A stretch of DNA of 46,410 bases from an uncultured Alphaproteobacteria bacterium (GCA_913046035.1 CAJWSW010000014.1:1-46410), one strand, 5' to 3'. Shown: positions 1-9,264, numbered from the stretch's first letter. The notes: generated by a model not told the origin, from the letters alone. Program-made: numbers and translations.

Positions 1-324
1 ATAGGTAGTGTTGGAGAAGAAAAACCAGCAATCATAGATAGTGAAAACAATTACCTAGATTTGTCATCGATTATTAATGATTTAAACCTGTACTTCCGAA
101 GAAGAAGAACCAAAAGAATACTTGCAATCAACAAAAAAATGTGTGGTAGCAATCTGGCAAACATCCAAGAGGTTCCAAAATTCAAAAAGAAAAGCTCAAA
201 AACGATGTTTTATGGAATATCAACAGTCGCAATAATTTATATTGCAGCGCACATTACCGATCCGTCTCTCTTGCGGCAAGGAAATCCCTCGCGTCGAAAT
301 ATCGCAGTCACCATCATGCACTAA
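1..324 (+). pseudogene. Possible decayed, left-truncated FAH-family gene start
   Basis: The frame is open from the first base of the window, so any start lies outside. Its first residues read EEKPAIIDSENNYLDLSSI (about codons 6-24). This resembles the N-terminal strand of fumarylacetoacetate-hydrolase family proteins, which typically read EKPgllD...irDLSsvv. After about 60 codons the resemblance fades into a lysine- and arginine-rich stretch, and the conserved GLNY and metal-binding parts never appear before the stop at 322-324. The DNA to about base 240 is visibly richer in A than what follows. I read it as a broken remnant, or as a real gene cut by a rearrangement or misassembly. The family assignment rests on one short motif and is weak. 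Confidence 0.3.
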
Positions 325-413
325 ACATCTCTATTTACCAGCAAGTTTGTGTCAATGCGCCTCCTTCTGCTCCGCCTTGCGACGCATTAGCCACGCACGG
401 CATACTGTCTGTT

Positions 414-1157
414 ATGATTGTTCTATTCACAGATTTTGGTGAAGTCGGACCATATGTCGGACAGGTCAAAGCCGTATTGATGAGAGAGGCTCCTGGGATC
501 CCCGTCATCGACCTCCTGCACAATGCACCTATGTACCAGTCATGCGCATCCTCGTATCTTCTGGCGTCACTTGTCGATATTTTTCCAACCGATGTCGTAT
601 TTCTCTGCGTCGTAGACCCAGGGGTTGGCGGCAATCGAGCTCCGGTGGTGGTTGAAGCAGATGGCAAGTACTTTGTCGGGCCGGATAATGGTTTGTTTGA
701 AATCATTTTACGCCGTACCAAACAAAAATCCGTAAGAGCCATCACCTGGGAGCCAGAATACCTATCGGCAACCTTTCACGGTCGCGATCTCTTTTCACCG
801 GTTGCCGCGCGACTCGCGAAGGGCGACCCCGTGCCATCAAAGGCTCTACCGGTCGGGTCTGCCCGGCGTCTTCATTGGCCAGATGATCTAAAAGAAATTA
901 TCTACCTTGATAATTTTGGGAACGCGATGACTGGTGTACGCGCAAAAACAATACCCACTGACGCCCAAATACTCGTCAAAAATCACCGCCTCGCGCAGTC
1001 AAGAACGTTTTCAGACAACCCGGAAGGAACTGCATTTTGGTACGAAAATTCTTCGGGATTGATAGAATTTGCCGTCAACAAAGGAGATGCCGCGTCAAAA
1101 CTTGGCATTGAGATTGGTACTACGTTTAAAATCTGTACAGCTGCCACAGGCAAATAG
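414..1157 (+). CDS. SAM hydroxide adenosyltransferase (DUF62 family SAM hydrolase)
   Basis: This 247-residue protein belongs to the family of fluorinase, chlorinase and the archaeal-bacterial DUF62 enzymes. Those using water split S-adenosylmethionine into adenosine and methionine. Family signatures are present: TDFG (residues 6-9), DPGVGG (68-73), PDNG (90-93), HGRDLFSPVAA (122-132) and DNFGN near 168. The triad known for the hydroxide-using branch, Asp-Arg-His (D68, R75, H122), is visible, which argues against a halogenase. No signal peptide is seen, so it should be cytoplasmic. The ATG at 414 has no clear ribosome site, but the motif positions fit the family's usual N-terminus. The downstream TauE gene starts 53 bases later on the same strand. 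The physiological role of this family is unclear. Confidence 0.9.
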   Translation: MIVLFTDFGEVGPYVGQVKAVLMREAPGIPVIDLLHNAPMYQSCASSYLLASLVDIFPTDVVFLCVVDPGVGGNRAPVVVEADGKYFVGPDNGLFEIILRRTKQKSVRAITWEPEYLSATFHGRDLFSPVAARLAKGDPVPSKALPVGSARRLHWPDDLKEIIYLDNFGNAMTGVRAKTIPTDAQILVKNHRLAQSRTFSDNPEGTAFWYENSSGLIEFAVNKGDAASKLGIEIGTTFKICTAATGK

Positions 1158-1210
1158 ATCATTATCAGCACATTTTCTTTGACCAATAGACTAAAGACCT
1201 TGGCTGCCCA

Positions 1211-1975
1211 ATGAACCAACTCATAAACGACCCGTATTTCGCCTTTTTCGCCATTGGAGCTGTTTTACTTGCAGGTTTGTCGAAGGGTGGATTTGGTGGC
1301 GGTCTCGGCTTCATAGGTGTCTTGGCGCTTGCGCAGATATCTTCTCCTGCCCAAGCGGTAGCGGTCATGTTACCGATCCTGTGTGTTATGGACCTGATAG
1401 GTGTTTGGGCATACCGCGAAAACTGGCACCGACCAAGTATGCGGATTCTTGGGGTGGGTTGTCTTATTGGGACAGTGATTGGAATGCTCACATTTAAGTG
1501 GATGGATGAACAGGCAGTTCGCTTGATAGTCGGCGTAATTGCTGTTGCGTTTTTTGTCGACTTTTTCCGCGCCGGAGGGGAGAAGGCCGTCGCGCGGACT
1601 TTTTCTGATCCGGTCGGATATACTCTTGGCACGATTTCGGGCTTTACAAGTTTTGTAATTCACGCGGGTCTCCCGCCGGTGGCGATGTATCTATTACCGC
1701 AGCGACTGGATAAACGCGTTCACGTTGGCACCATCGTGGTGCTTTTTTTCCTTATAAACTATGCCAAAATTATACCTTACTGGTGGCTGGGCCTTTTAAC
1801 TATACAGAACCTCTCAATTTCGCTTGTCCTATTACCTCTCGCACCTATCGGCATGTTTATCGGTATCAAGTTTAACCACTTTATACCGCAGAAATGGTTT
1901 ATGCGCGCCAGCTACACCATCTTGTTATTGCTGGGTATTCGGCTTCTTTATGAGGGCTTGGTACCTATTATCTGA
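1211..1975 (+). CDS. TauE/SafE family membrane exporter
   Basis: A 254-residue polytopic membrane protein with about eight hydrophobic segments. The first half contains the glycine-rich stretch LSKGGFGGGLGF (residues 23-34), characteristic of the first TauE/SafE repeat. The second repeat begins near GTISGFTSFVIHAGLPP (about 144-160). Members export sulfite, sulfoacetate or other small organic anions, or are simply annotated as sulfite exporters. The substrate cannot be told from sequence. It is one of three members in this window (the others end at 10113 and 10958). It follows the SAM hydrolase gene closely and converges on the channel gene, leaving 9 bases between the two stops. Confidence 0.85.
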   Translation: MNQLINDPYFAFFAIGAVLLAGLSKGGFGGGLGFIGVLALAQISSPAQAVAVMLPILCVMDLIGVWAYRENWHRPSMRILGVGCLIGTVIGMLTFKWMDEQAVRLIVGVIAVAFFVDFFRAGGEKAVARTFSDPVGYTLGTISGFTSFVIHAGLPPVAMYLLPQRLDKRVHVGTIVVLFFLINYAKIIPYWWLGLLTIQNLSISLVLLPLAPIGMFIGIKFNHFIPQKWFMRASYTILLLLGIRLLYEGLVPII

Positions 1976-1984
1976 TGACAGAGA

Positions 1985-2830
1985 TCAGCGCTGCCGTTCC
2001 TTCAAAAGATTTTTGATCTCCCCCATTTCGCGTTTTAGCTCCTCAAATTCTGCGGCGCGGTCCAGGTGTTCGTTTTGTACGAATTCATTTACGTCTGAGA
2101 CGGTTTCCTGTTTTTCAGTATCGTGAAGGGTCTGCATAGAATCGATAATAATTGCGATAAACAAATTAAGTACTGTGAAACTGGAAAGCACGATAAATGC
2201 CACAAACACAATCCATGCCCATGAGTAACCCTCCATCACAGGACGGACAATTCCCATTGACCAACTCTCCAACGTCATAACCTGAAATAGTGTGAACATG
2301 GAATCGCCGATGGTACCGAACCAATCGGGAAAAGCAGCTCCGAATAGTTTGGTCGTAATGACTGCAAATACGTAGAATACCAGAAGGAGTAGCGCGACGA
2401 TTGCTCCAACTCCGGGAACTGCGAGCAGGAGAGCGCTGACGATTCGCCGCAGACGCGGCACCGCAGAGACTAGTCTCAACACGCGTAACACACGCAATGA
2501 ACGAAGCACTGACAGGGAATCGTTTGACGGGGTCAGAGTAATTGCAACGACGATAAAGTCGAAAATGCCCCATGGGTCACGGAAAAATGCTGGGCCGTGC
2601 GCATAAATTCGCAAAACAATTTCGACACAGAATATCGCGATTACTATCTTGTCGAAGACCTGAAGCGCCGGCCCGATATATCCCATAATTGTGGGCGAGG
2701 TTTCGAAACCCAGTGTAACCGCATTGATAACGATCAGCGTCATAATCGTCTTCTGGAATGTAGGATGATCGACAAGCTTTCGGACACGTTGTCGGATTTT
2801 TGGTTGAGCGGCGGGATCGGTCGACGTCAC
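1985..2830 (-). CDS. Bacterial voltage-gated sodium channel (NaVBac/NaChBac type)
   Basis: A 281-residue single-domain six-helix channel that would assemble as a tetramer in the inner membrane. S1 lies near residues 25-45. The voltage sensor S4 has arginines every third residue (R110, R113, R116, R119). The pore helix leads into the filter TLESWS (186-191), the NaChBac-type sodium filter, and S6 follows (205-232). The C-terminal tail (250-281) is charged with heptad spacing, matching the coiled-coil that holds NaVBac tetramers together. The start is GTG at 2830, supported by GAGGGAG upstream. In other bacteria these channels link sodium influx to motility, chemotaxis or pH control; which applies here is unknown. 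It is divergent from imuA. Confidence 0.92.
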   Translation of the reverse strand: MTSTDPAAQPKIRQRVRKLVDHPTFQKTIMTLIVINAVTLGFETSPTIMGYIGPALQVFDKIVIAIFCVEIVLRIYAHGPAFFRDPWGIFDFIVVAITLTPSNDSLSVLRSLRVLRVLRLVSAVPRLRRIVSALLLAVPGVGAIVALLLLVFYVFAVITTKLFGAAFPDWFGTIGDSMFTLFQVMTLESWSMGIVRPVMEGYSWAWIVFVAFIVLSSFTVLNLFIAIIIDSMQTLHDTEKQETVSDVNEFVQNEHLDRAAEFEELKREMGEIKNLLKERQR

Positions 2831-2932
2831 GAATTTTCTCCCTCATTAGACGCTTTGTGATTATCGGATTTACGTACTGGATGACAATAGATATTGGACC
2901 TATGACAACATCCAGCAAAGGCAAAATCATAC

Positions 2933-2987
2933 TTGACGGCGTTATTATCTGATATTAGAACAAAACAAGAACATTTGTTCTAATATC
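2933..2987 (+). promoter_or_regulatory. SOS promoter and LexA operator of imuA-imuB
   Basis: A direct repeat GAAC-N7-GAAC (2958-2972) is, read on the other strand, the alphaproteobacterial LexA box GTTC-N7-GTTC. A plausible promoter overlaps it: TTGACG (2933-2938), 17 bases, then TAGAAC (2956-2961). The operator sits in a perfect 14-base inverted repeat, GATATTAGAACAAA (2951-2964) matched by 2974-2987, with a 9-base centre. This offers a third half-site, GTTC at 2977-2980. The imuA start is 16 bases downstream, with AGAGGAAA as ribosome site. LexA should repress imuA-imuB until DNA damage. Confidence 0.85.
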
Positions 2988-3003
2988 AACAAAGAGGAAA
3001 CCC

Positions 3004-3864
3004 ATGCCGGGGCTCTCCAGAAGCGCCAGGAACCATCCCTCTCCCTCTCAAAAATGGGAAAGCTGCCGGAGTCCGGCAGGACTGAAAAAATTAAAAGCCC
3101 ATATTCGACGGCTTGAAGGCTTTGGCGATACCTTGGCAGAGGCGAATAAACAAGTACTGCCGTTCGGCATTGATGAGATCGACGACCACCTGCCCGGCGG
3201 GGGATTAATAAAAGGCGCTTTGCACGAAGTCTTTGCCGCTGATGCCGGCATCGCTACCGCTTTTTGCGCCCTCTTGGCAGGGCGGTTAGTCAAAGATTCA
3301 GAAAAAGCTTCAATCTTATGGTGTGAACGGCCGTGGACGTTGGATGCCGGCGCGCTCTACGGCCCGGCATTGCTACAATTTGGTATTGACCCAATGCGAT
3401 TAATTCTGGTGCGCACTCGGCGGGACAGTGACGCGCTGTGGGCAATGGAGGAGGGTTTGCGTTGCAGCCAGATTGCAGCCGTTGTCGGGGAATTAGGCGA
3501 CATTTCGCTCACCGCCAGCCGACGGCTACAACTCGCCGCAGAAGAAACAGGCGTTACAGCCATGTTGCTTCGGTCAAAGGAAAACACACCAGCGCCTAGC
3601 GCGGCGGCGACCCGCTGGCGATTGGATGCAGTCACACACGAAAAAGAATGCCGCCAAACTAACGATAATAAGGATCTTTCTTGGATGCCCCCGACTTCGT
3701 CGGGGCTAGGCGCAGCGCGATGGCGGGCAGAAATGTTCCGCTGCCGCGGCGGTGGCGCCTTTAACTGGACAATGGAGTGGAACGATGAAACGGGTGATCT
3801 CTCTGTGGCTACCAACATTCGCAACCGATCGCCTTTGCAGGCTACGGCAAGACTGGTTGGATAG
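3004..3864 (+). CDS. imuA: ImuA, RecA-like accessory protein of SOS mutagenesis
   Basis: A 286-residue protein with the ImuA layout. The family entry motif LPFGIDEIDDHLPGGGL lies at about residues 52-68. A RecA-like core follows, including the segment ILWCERPW, and the tail is rich in Arg and Trp (RWRLDAV, RWRAEMFRCRGG). ImuA works with ImuB and DnaE2 in damage-induced translesion synthesis, probably in the cytoplasm at stalled forks, and does not itself make DNA. The ATG at 3004 follows AGAGGAAA and lies just downstream of a LexA operator. Its 3' end overlaps imuB by about 80 bases, so translation is likely coupled. The first 25 or so residues are not conserved and could be trimmed. Confidence 0.88.
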   Translation: MPGLSRSARNHPSPSQKWESCRSPAGLKKLKAHIRRLEGFGDTLAEANKQVLPFGIDEIDDHLPGGGLIKGALHEVFAADAGIATAFCALLAGRLVKDSEKASILWCERPWTLDAGALYGPALLQFGIDPMRLILVRTRRDSDALWAMEEGLRCSQIAAVVGELGDISLTASRRLQLAAEETGVTAMLLRSKENTPAPSAAATRWRLDAVTHEKECRQTNDNKDLSWMPPTSSGLGAARWRAEMFRCRGGGAFNWTMEWNDETGDLSVATNIRNRSPLQATARLVG

Positions 3865-5422
3865 TCCACTTGGAATAGTTGACGAAACCAGACAACAGTT
3901 GGTTCTGCACGCCGTCAATCATGCGGCCCAAAAAACTGGCATCCGCGCTGGCATGACGCTTGCAGACGCCCGTGCGATCCTACCTAGTTTAAAAACTAGC
4001 GAAGCCGATATACAGGCAGAGACAAAAGCACTCTCTCGTCTTGCGGACTGGTGCGGACGCTATACCCCTTGGACAGCTCCAGACGAAGAAGGATCGGGCG
4101 CGGCATTTGCGGGCGGCGGATCAGTCTGGCTAGACATAACCGGTTGTGCTCACCTGTTCGGTGGCGAAGAAGCACTAATGCGCGATGTCATCGACCGTCT
4201 CAACTGCCTGGGGTTCACTTCTTATGCCGCTACCGCCGACACCTCGGGGGCGGCCTGGGCGGCTGCTCGTTACACCCACTACAAGCGCCGCCGCTGGACT
4301 TCAGTTCGCAAAGGCCAGGCGCAAAATGTTCTCGCACCTCTTCCAGTCGCCGGCCTACGACTAAAAAGCAACACTGTCTCCGGCCTTCAAGCTGTAGGTC
4401 TGCGCCGCATCGGCGATCTTATACCAATCCCTCGCGCCGCCCTTGCCGATCGTTTTGGCAGCGAAGTCGCAGACCGGCTTGATCAAGCTTTTGGAGATCG
4501 CCCAGAACCGATCTCTCCCATTGCGCCAGCCAGCCCTTGGCATGCACGTGTGAATTTCGCAGAGCCTATAGGACGATCAGAAGACATCAGCAATGCTGTA
4601 CACAAACTTTGTAACGAACTTGCTGACATGCTCGAAAATGAAGGTATCGGGGCTCGCCGCCTCACGCTGACTTTTTATCCCCCGGATGGTGTTGTCGAAC
4701 GACTTCAAGCAGGGACAAGCCAAGCCAACCGCAACGCTGATCACCTCGCCCGCTTGTTTTCTGAGAAACTCGATAGGATCACTGCCACATTTGGGATCGA
4801 CGCGATAACATTAACCGCTACCGCAAGCGAAAAACTTCCCCCATCACAGGCAACACTCGACCGACGCAGTGAAAAAAGAGAAACCAGTGTCGCCGAGCTT
4901 GCCGACCGGCTTAGCAACCGACTTGGAAACAAAAATGTCGTGCAACTGGCCCTGCATGAAAGTCACATCCCCGAACGTGCGATTTCATCGAACCCCGTCA
5001 CCACATGCTCCCACCCGATACCAGCTACCCCGTGGCGAATTAGTTCTTCACCTGAAAATCAGCCGTTTCGCCGCCCCCGCCCCCTTCGTCTCCTCCCACA
5101 CCCGGAAGAAGTAGAGGCCGTAGCGCCAGTGCCAGATGACCCTCCCGTAATGTTCCGATGGCGCAAACAGGTGTTCCGTATCGAACACGCTGACGGCCCT
5201 GAACGCATTGCACCAGAATGGTGGAACGACAGACTTGGGCTTTTGGAAACAGAACCAGAGAACGAAGAAAGTCGAACCACGCCCATCATACCGGTGCAGG
5301 AAAACATACGCGATTACTATCGCGTTGAGGACCGCCGAGGCCGGCGCTTCTGGGTCTATCGGGACGGCGTCTACAACCCAGGCACAAAACCCAGTTGGTA
5401 CGTTCACGGTGTATTTGGATAA
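3785..5422 (+). CDS. imuB: ImuB, Y-family polymerase-like protein
   Basis: ImuB is a catalytically inactive Y-family polymerase relative that bridges DnaE2 to the beta clamp. The protein begins MKRVISLWLPTFATDRL, where active Y-family enzymes carry their first metal-binding Asp; here that position is not acidic, as expected for ImuB. The second block reads VWLDITGCAHLFGGEE, and the little-finger region follows. The C-terminus GRRFWVYRDGVY...WYVHGVFG is the family ending. The frame is open further upstream (GTG at 3752), but the ATG at 3785 with GGAG upstream gives the standard N-terminus, for 545 residues. It sits between imuA and dnaE2 on the same strand, under the LexA site at 2958. Confidence 0.9.
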   Translation: MKRVISLWLPTFATDRLCRLRQDWLDSPLGIVDETRQQLVLHAVNHAAQKTGIRAGMTLADARAILPSLKTSEADIQAETKALSRLADWCGRYTPWTAPDEEGSGAAFAGGGSVWLDITGCAHLFGGEEALMRDVIDRLNCLGFTSYAATADTSGAAWAAARYTHYKRRRWTSVRKGQAQNVLAPLPVAGLRLKSNTVSGLQAVGLRRIGDLIPIPRAALADRFGSEVADRLDQAFGDRPEPISPIAPASPWHARVNFAEPIGRSEDISNAVHKLCNELADMLENEGIGARRLTLTFYPPDGVVERLQAGTSQANRNADHLARLFSEKLDRITATFGIDAITLTATASEKLPPSQATLDRRSEKRETSVAELADRLSNRLGNKNVVQLALHESHIPERAISSNPVTTCSHPIPATPWRISSSPENQPFRRPRPLRLLPHPEEVEAVAPVPDDPPVMFRWRKQVFRIEHADGPERIAPEWWNDRLGLLETEPENEESRTTPIIPVQENIRDYYRVEDRRGRRFWVYRDGVYNPGTKPSWYVHGVFG

Positions 5423-5601
5423 GTCTAAATGACTGAAACGCAATGCATTTATACGACTGGAAATATTTGCTCTTACATAACGAAAGCGCAGCTCAACGCA
5501 ATCTTAATCAAGGAAAACGATTAGCTCTGAACTACAACGCTCAACACTAACTTCAATACACTGTCATCACGCTTTTAACTTGAGGGGCGTTTAATCACAT
5601 T

Positions 5602-8600
5602 ATGCTCCAATATGCCGAACTCGAAGTCACAACCAATTTCTCCTTTCTGCACAGCGCTTCGCATGCAGAGGAAATCATAAAAACAGCTGATGCGCTTGGC
5701 CTTTCGGCGATCGCAGTCACTGACTGCAACACACTTGCCGGTGTAGTACGCGCCTACCGTGCGGCAAAAGAAACCGGCATCCAACTGATCGTCGGATCCA
5801 AACTGGATATACAAGATGCGCCATCTCTACTCTGCTTTCCTACAGACCGGAACGCATATGCCCGGCTTTCACAACTAATCACCCTTGGCCGACGGCGCTC
5901 ACCGAAAGGAAAATGCGAAATCTATCTGGAAGACGTCTTCGCCTATTCCAAGGATCAGCTCTTTATTTCACTACCGTCAGACGCCCCTGGCCAAGATTAC
6001 ACAGCACATCTAAATCATTTACGGGAAGTCTTAGGCCGCGATGTCTGGCTTGCTGCACGTTGCCGTTATAATGGAAACGACGCTGAACGGCTTTGGCGAC
6101 TAGCACAGCTCTCGACAACCACCAATGTCCCTATGGTCGCAACTAATGATGTGCGTATGCACGTTCCAGAGCGAAAACCACTAATGGACGTAATCACCTG
6201 CATCCGCGAAAAATGCATCATCGACCATGCTGGCTTCCGTCTCGACGCCAATGCTGAATGCCACATAAAACCACCCGAAGAGATGGCCCGGCTATTTCGG
6301 CGCTATCCGAAGGCGATCATGCGGACCATAGAGATCGCAGATCGTTGCCGGTTTTCTCTCGACGAGCTACGCTACGAATATCCAGATCACGAGGCATCAC
6401 CAGACATCACCCCTCAGGAGCAACTGACCCGATTATCATGGTTGGGTGCCGAAGGCAGATACCCAAATGGCGTACCTGACAAGGTAGAACGACAGATTGC
6501 TTATGAACTTAAACTGATCGGCGAGCTAAACTATGCACCCTATTTTCTAACCGTTCACGACATCGTCCGCTTCGCTAAATCGGAGGGTATTATATGCCAA
6601 GGTCGTGGCTCAGCAGCAAATTCGGCCGTCTGCTACTGCCTGGGTATCACTGCAATCGACCCGGCACGCATCGATCTTCTATTTGAACGTTTCGTATCTG
6701 CCGAGCGAAATGAGCCGCCAGATATCGACGTGGATTTTGAGCATGAACGTCGCGAGGAAGTCATTCAGTACATATATAAAAAATATGGACGTGAGCGTGC
6801 GGGCCTAGCGGCAACGGTCATTCACTATCGCACCCGGATGGCCGTGCGCGAGGTCGGCAAGGTAATGGGCTTGTCAGAAGACACCGTCGAGAAACTTGTT
6901 TCTACTAACTGGATTTGGCACAAAGGACGCGTCAAAAGCGAGCATGTTCGCGAAGCCGGCCTTGACCCTGAAGATAAACGACTTTCCCTCGTCATGCGCC
7001 TTGCCTTTGAACTGACAGGTTTCCCGCGCCATCTATCGCAACATGTTGGTGGTTTCGTAATTACGCGCGGCCCCTTATCCAATCTAGTGCCTATAGCCAA
7101 CGCTGCGATGGATGGCCGAACAACGATCGAGTGGGACAAGGACGATCTCGATACACTTGGTATTTTAAAGATCGATGTGCTTGGTCTAGGAATGCTCAGT
7201 TGTATTCGCAGAGGCTTTGATCTTTTGAAACAGCATTACGGCAAGAAAATCGATCTTGCCACTGTGCCGGCAGAAGATCCCGTTGTATATGACATGCTGT
7301 GCCAAGCGGACTCTGTCGGCGTTTTTCAGGTCGAGAGCCGGGCTCAAATGACTATGTTGCCGCGCTTAAAACCACGGAATTTTTATGACTTGGTTATAGA
7401 AGTCGCAATCGTTCGCCCCGGACCGATCCAAGGGGATATGGTCCATCCTTATCTGCGCCGCCGAAACGGTGAAGAAAGAGTTGAGTACCCATCAGAAGAA
7501 CTACGCAAGGTTCTTGGCAAGACATATGGCGTACCGTTATTTCAAGAACAGGCAATGAAAATTGCTATTATCGCAGGCGGCTTCACCCCGTCTGAAGCGG
7601 ATCAGCTTCGCCGTGCTATGGCGACTTTCCGTCATACCGGTACGATCCATACATTCGAAGAAAAACTAATTAATGGAATGGTCGCCAATGGCTATGACCC
7701 AGATTTTGCGGAACGCTGCTTTAATCAGATCAAAGGATTCGGTAACTATGGTTTTCCGGAAAGCCACGCCGCCAGTTTCGCATTGCTTGTCTATGTCTCT
7801 TCCTGGCTGAAGAAGCACTATCCAGATGTATTTGCGGCGGCAATCCTGAACAGCCAGCCAATGGGTTTTTACGCACCGGCGCAACTGGTTAGAGATGCCA
7901 GCGCGCATGGCGTCGAAATCCGTCCCGCTGACGTTAATTTCAGCGAATGGGACAACACGTTGGAAAACAATGGCGATGGATATCGCGCCCTACGACTAGG
8001 CTTCCGGCAAATTAAAGGCCTTCAAAAAAACGAGGCGATGGCCCTTATCGCTGCGCGTGACAAGCCTTATAGCGATCCTTCCGACATCCAGCGCCGCACA
8101 CAACTCACCGACGCCTTACTTGAACGCCTGGCTAGAGCAGATGCATACGCATCTATGGGACTAAGAAGGCGAGACGCACTCTGGGCGGTACAAGCCTTAC
8201 CACCTGCACCACTCCCCCTATTCAAAGCAGGCGAACACCGCAAAGAACCTAATGTTTCATTACCTGCCATGGCAATTGGTGAAGAGATCACCTACGACTA
8301 CGCTACGACGCGTTTGTCTTTAAAAACCCACCCACTCGCCTTACTGCGCAAAGAATTTGCTACCGCACGCATTATACCCAACGAGCGACTTATGCACATT
8401 AAAGACGGGATACGCGTAACGATTGCAGGAATCACGCTAGTCAGGCAACGGCCGGGTACCGCCAGCGGCGTTGTTTTCATTACGTTAGAAGATGAAACAG
8501 GCGTTGCCAATCTCGTCATCTGGCCAAAAATATTTGAGAAGTTTCGCCGTATAGTTATGGGTGCACGTTTGATCCGAGTAACAGGAAAACTGCAACGTGA

Positions 8601-8817
8601 AGGTATCGTCATCCATGTTATCGTCGACCATATGGAAGATATGACAGATCGCCTGCATGCAATTAGTGGACCGGATTTCAAAGACTCAACACACTTAAAA
8701 AGCGCCGACTTAGCTTATGAAAACAATCTAGCCCGCGCCGACGAAATTAAGAGCCCGCTTAGGGATTCAAAAAGACCGACCACTAGAAATATATATCCCT
8801 CCCGGGATTTTCATTAA
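5602..8817 (+). CDS. dnaE2: Error-prone DNA polymerase DnaE2
   Basis: A 1071-residue C-family polymerase, the usual DnaE2 length. The N-terminal PHP domain begins ELEVTTNFSFLHSASHAEE. The catalytic aspartates lie in PDIDVDF (373-379), with a third Asp in LKIDVLGLGML (about D525). The helix-hairpin-helix and OB-fold parts follow; the OB-fold starts near residue 938 (VTIAGITLVRQRPGTASG). DnaE2 inserts nucleotides opposite damaged bases with ImuA and ImuB during the SOS response. It lies 179 bases after imuB. I found no second GTTC-N7-GTTC site in that gap, so it is likely read through from the imuA promoter or from a promoter I cannot see. The last 50 residues are poorly conserved. Confidence 0.95.
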   Translation: MLQYAELEVTTNFSFLHSASHAEEIIKTADALGLSAIAVTDCNTLAGVVRAYRAAKETGIQLIVGSKLDIQDAPSLLCFPTDRNAYARLSQLITLGRRRSPKGKCEIYLEDVFAYSKDQLFISLPSDAPGQDYTAHLNHLREVLGRDVWLAARCRYNGNDAERLWRLAQLSTTTNVPMVATNDVRMHVPERKPLMDVITCIREKCIIDHAGFRLDANAECHIKPPEEMARLFRRYPKAIMRTIEIADRCRFSLDELRYEYPDHEASPDITPQEQLTRLSWLGAEGRYPNGVPDKVERQIAYELKLIGELNYAPYFLTVHDIVRFAKSEGIICQGRGSAANSAVCYCLGITAIDPARIDLLFERFVSAERNEPPDIDVDFEHERREEVIQYIYKKYGRERAGLAATVIHYRTRMAVREVGKVMGLSEDTVEKLVSTNWIWHKGRVKSEHVREAGLDPEDKRLSLVMRLAFELTGFPRHLSQHVGGFVITRGPLSNLVPIANAAMDGRTTIEWDKDDLDTLGILKIDVLGLGMLSCIRRGFDLLKQHYGKKIDLATVPAEDPVVYDMLCQADSVGVFQVESRAQMTMLPRLKPRNFYDLVIEVAIVRPGPIQGDMVHPYLRRRNGEERVEYPSEELRKVLGKTYGVPLFQEQAMKIAIIAGGFTPSEADQLRRAMATFRHTGTIHTFEEKLINGMVANGYDPDFAERCFNQIKGFGNYGFPESHAASFALLVYVSSWLKKHYPDVFAAAILNSQPMGFYAPAQLVRDASAHGVEIRPADVNFSEWDNTLENNGDGYRALRLGFRQIKGLQKNEAMALIAARDKPYSDPSDIQRRTQLTDALLERLARADAYASMGLRRRDALWAVQALPPAPLPLFKAGEHRKEPNVSLPAMAIGEEITYDYATTRLSLKTHPLALLRKEFATARIIPNERLMHIKDGIRVTIAGITLVRQRPGTASGVVFITLEDETGVANLVIWPKIFEKFRRIVMGARLIRVTGKLQREGIVIHVIVDHMEDMTDRLHAISGPDFKDSTHLKSADLAYENNLARADEIKSPLRDSKRPTTRNIYPSRDFH

Positions 8818-8820
8818 AAA

Positions 8821-9264
8821 TCAGACACCCAGACCTTCTGCATCAACTGCCACAAAGTTTTCCCTTGTCACCCCTTCCGCTTTCGCCTCAAATGCTAGCT
8901 CGACCTGCACGCCGTTAGGATCAAGAAAAAATATCTGCACCAACTTACCACTACCAGCTAAACACTTGCGGTAAGTCACGCCATTTTGCATTAGCGTCTT
9001 TTCAAAACCGTTCAGATCACACGCCGATAGACCGATATGATCTAGCCCGTTACCACGCCCACTATGTATTGTCCGTGGATCTCCTTTGGGGTCACTGAGC
9101 GATAAGTGAACAATAGGAACATTACCGCAATACAACCAATAACCATCGGACGGAAAATCCGGGCGATATCCAATTTTCAAACCGACTACATCAACAAAGA
9201 AGTCTTTAGTTTTTTCCATCTTTGCGGTTCGAATATTTATGTGGTTCAGTTCTTTCACGGCCAT
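8821..9264 (-). CDS. VOC superfamily (glyoxalase-like) protein
   Basis: A 147-residue single-unit vicinal-oxygen-chelate protein. It opens with LNHINIRT (H8), has a second module at LDHIGLSACD (H76), and ends the fold with DPNGVQVELAFE (E122). This is the usual His-His-Glu metal arrangement of glyoxalase and ring-cleavage relatives. The short length fits lyases or isomerases that dimerise. ATG at 9264 is preceded by GGAGAG. It is divergent from the cysteine hydrolase gene and converges on dnaE2 with 3 bases between stops. The substrate cannot be assigned. Confidence 0.8.
   Translation of the reverse strand: MAVKELNHINIRTAKMEKTKDFFVDVVGLKIGYRPDFPSDGYWLYCGNVPIVHLSLSDPKGDPRTIHSGRGNGLDHIGLSACDLNGFEKTLMQNGVTYRKCLAGSGKLVQIFFLDPNGVQVELAFEAKAEGVTRENFVAVDAEGLGV

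Noticed and set aside
414-1157. SAM-dependent fluorinase or chlorinase
   Set aside because: The Asp-Arg-His triad of the hydroxide-using branch is present (D68, R75, H122), so SAM hydrolysis is the better call.
5423-5601. Separate LexA-controlled promoter for dnaE2
   Set aside because: I looked for GTTC-N7-GTTC on both strands in this gap and found only partial matches.
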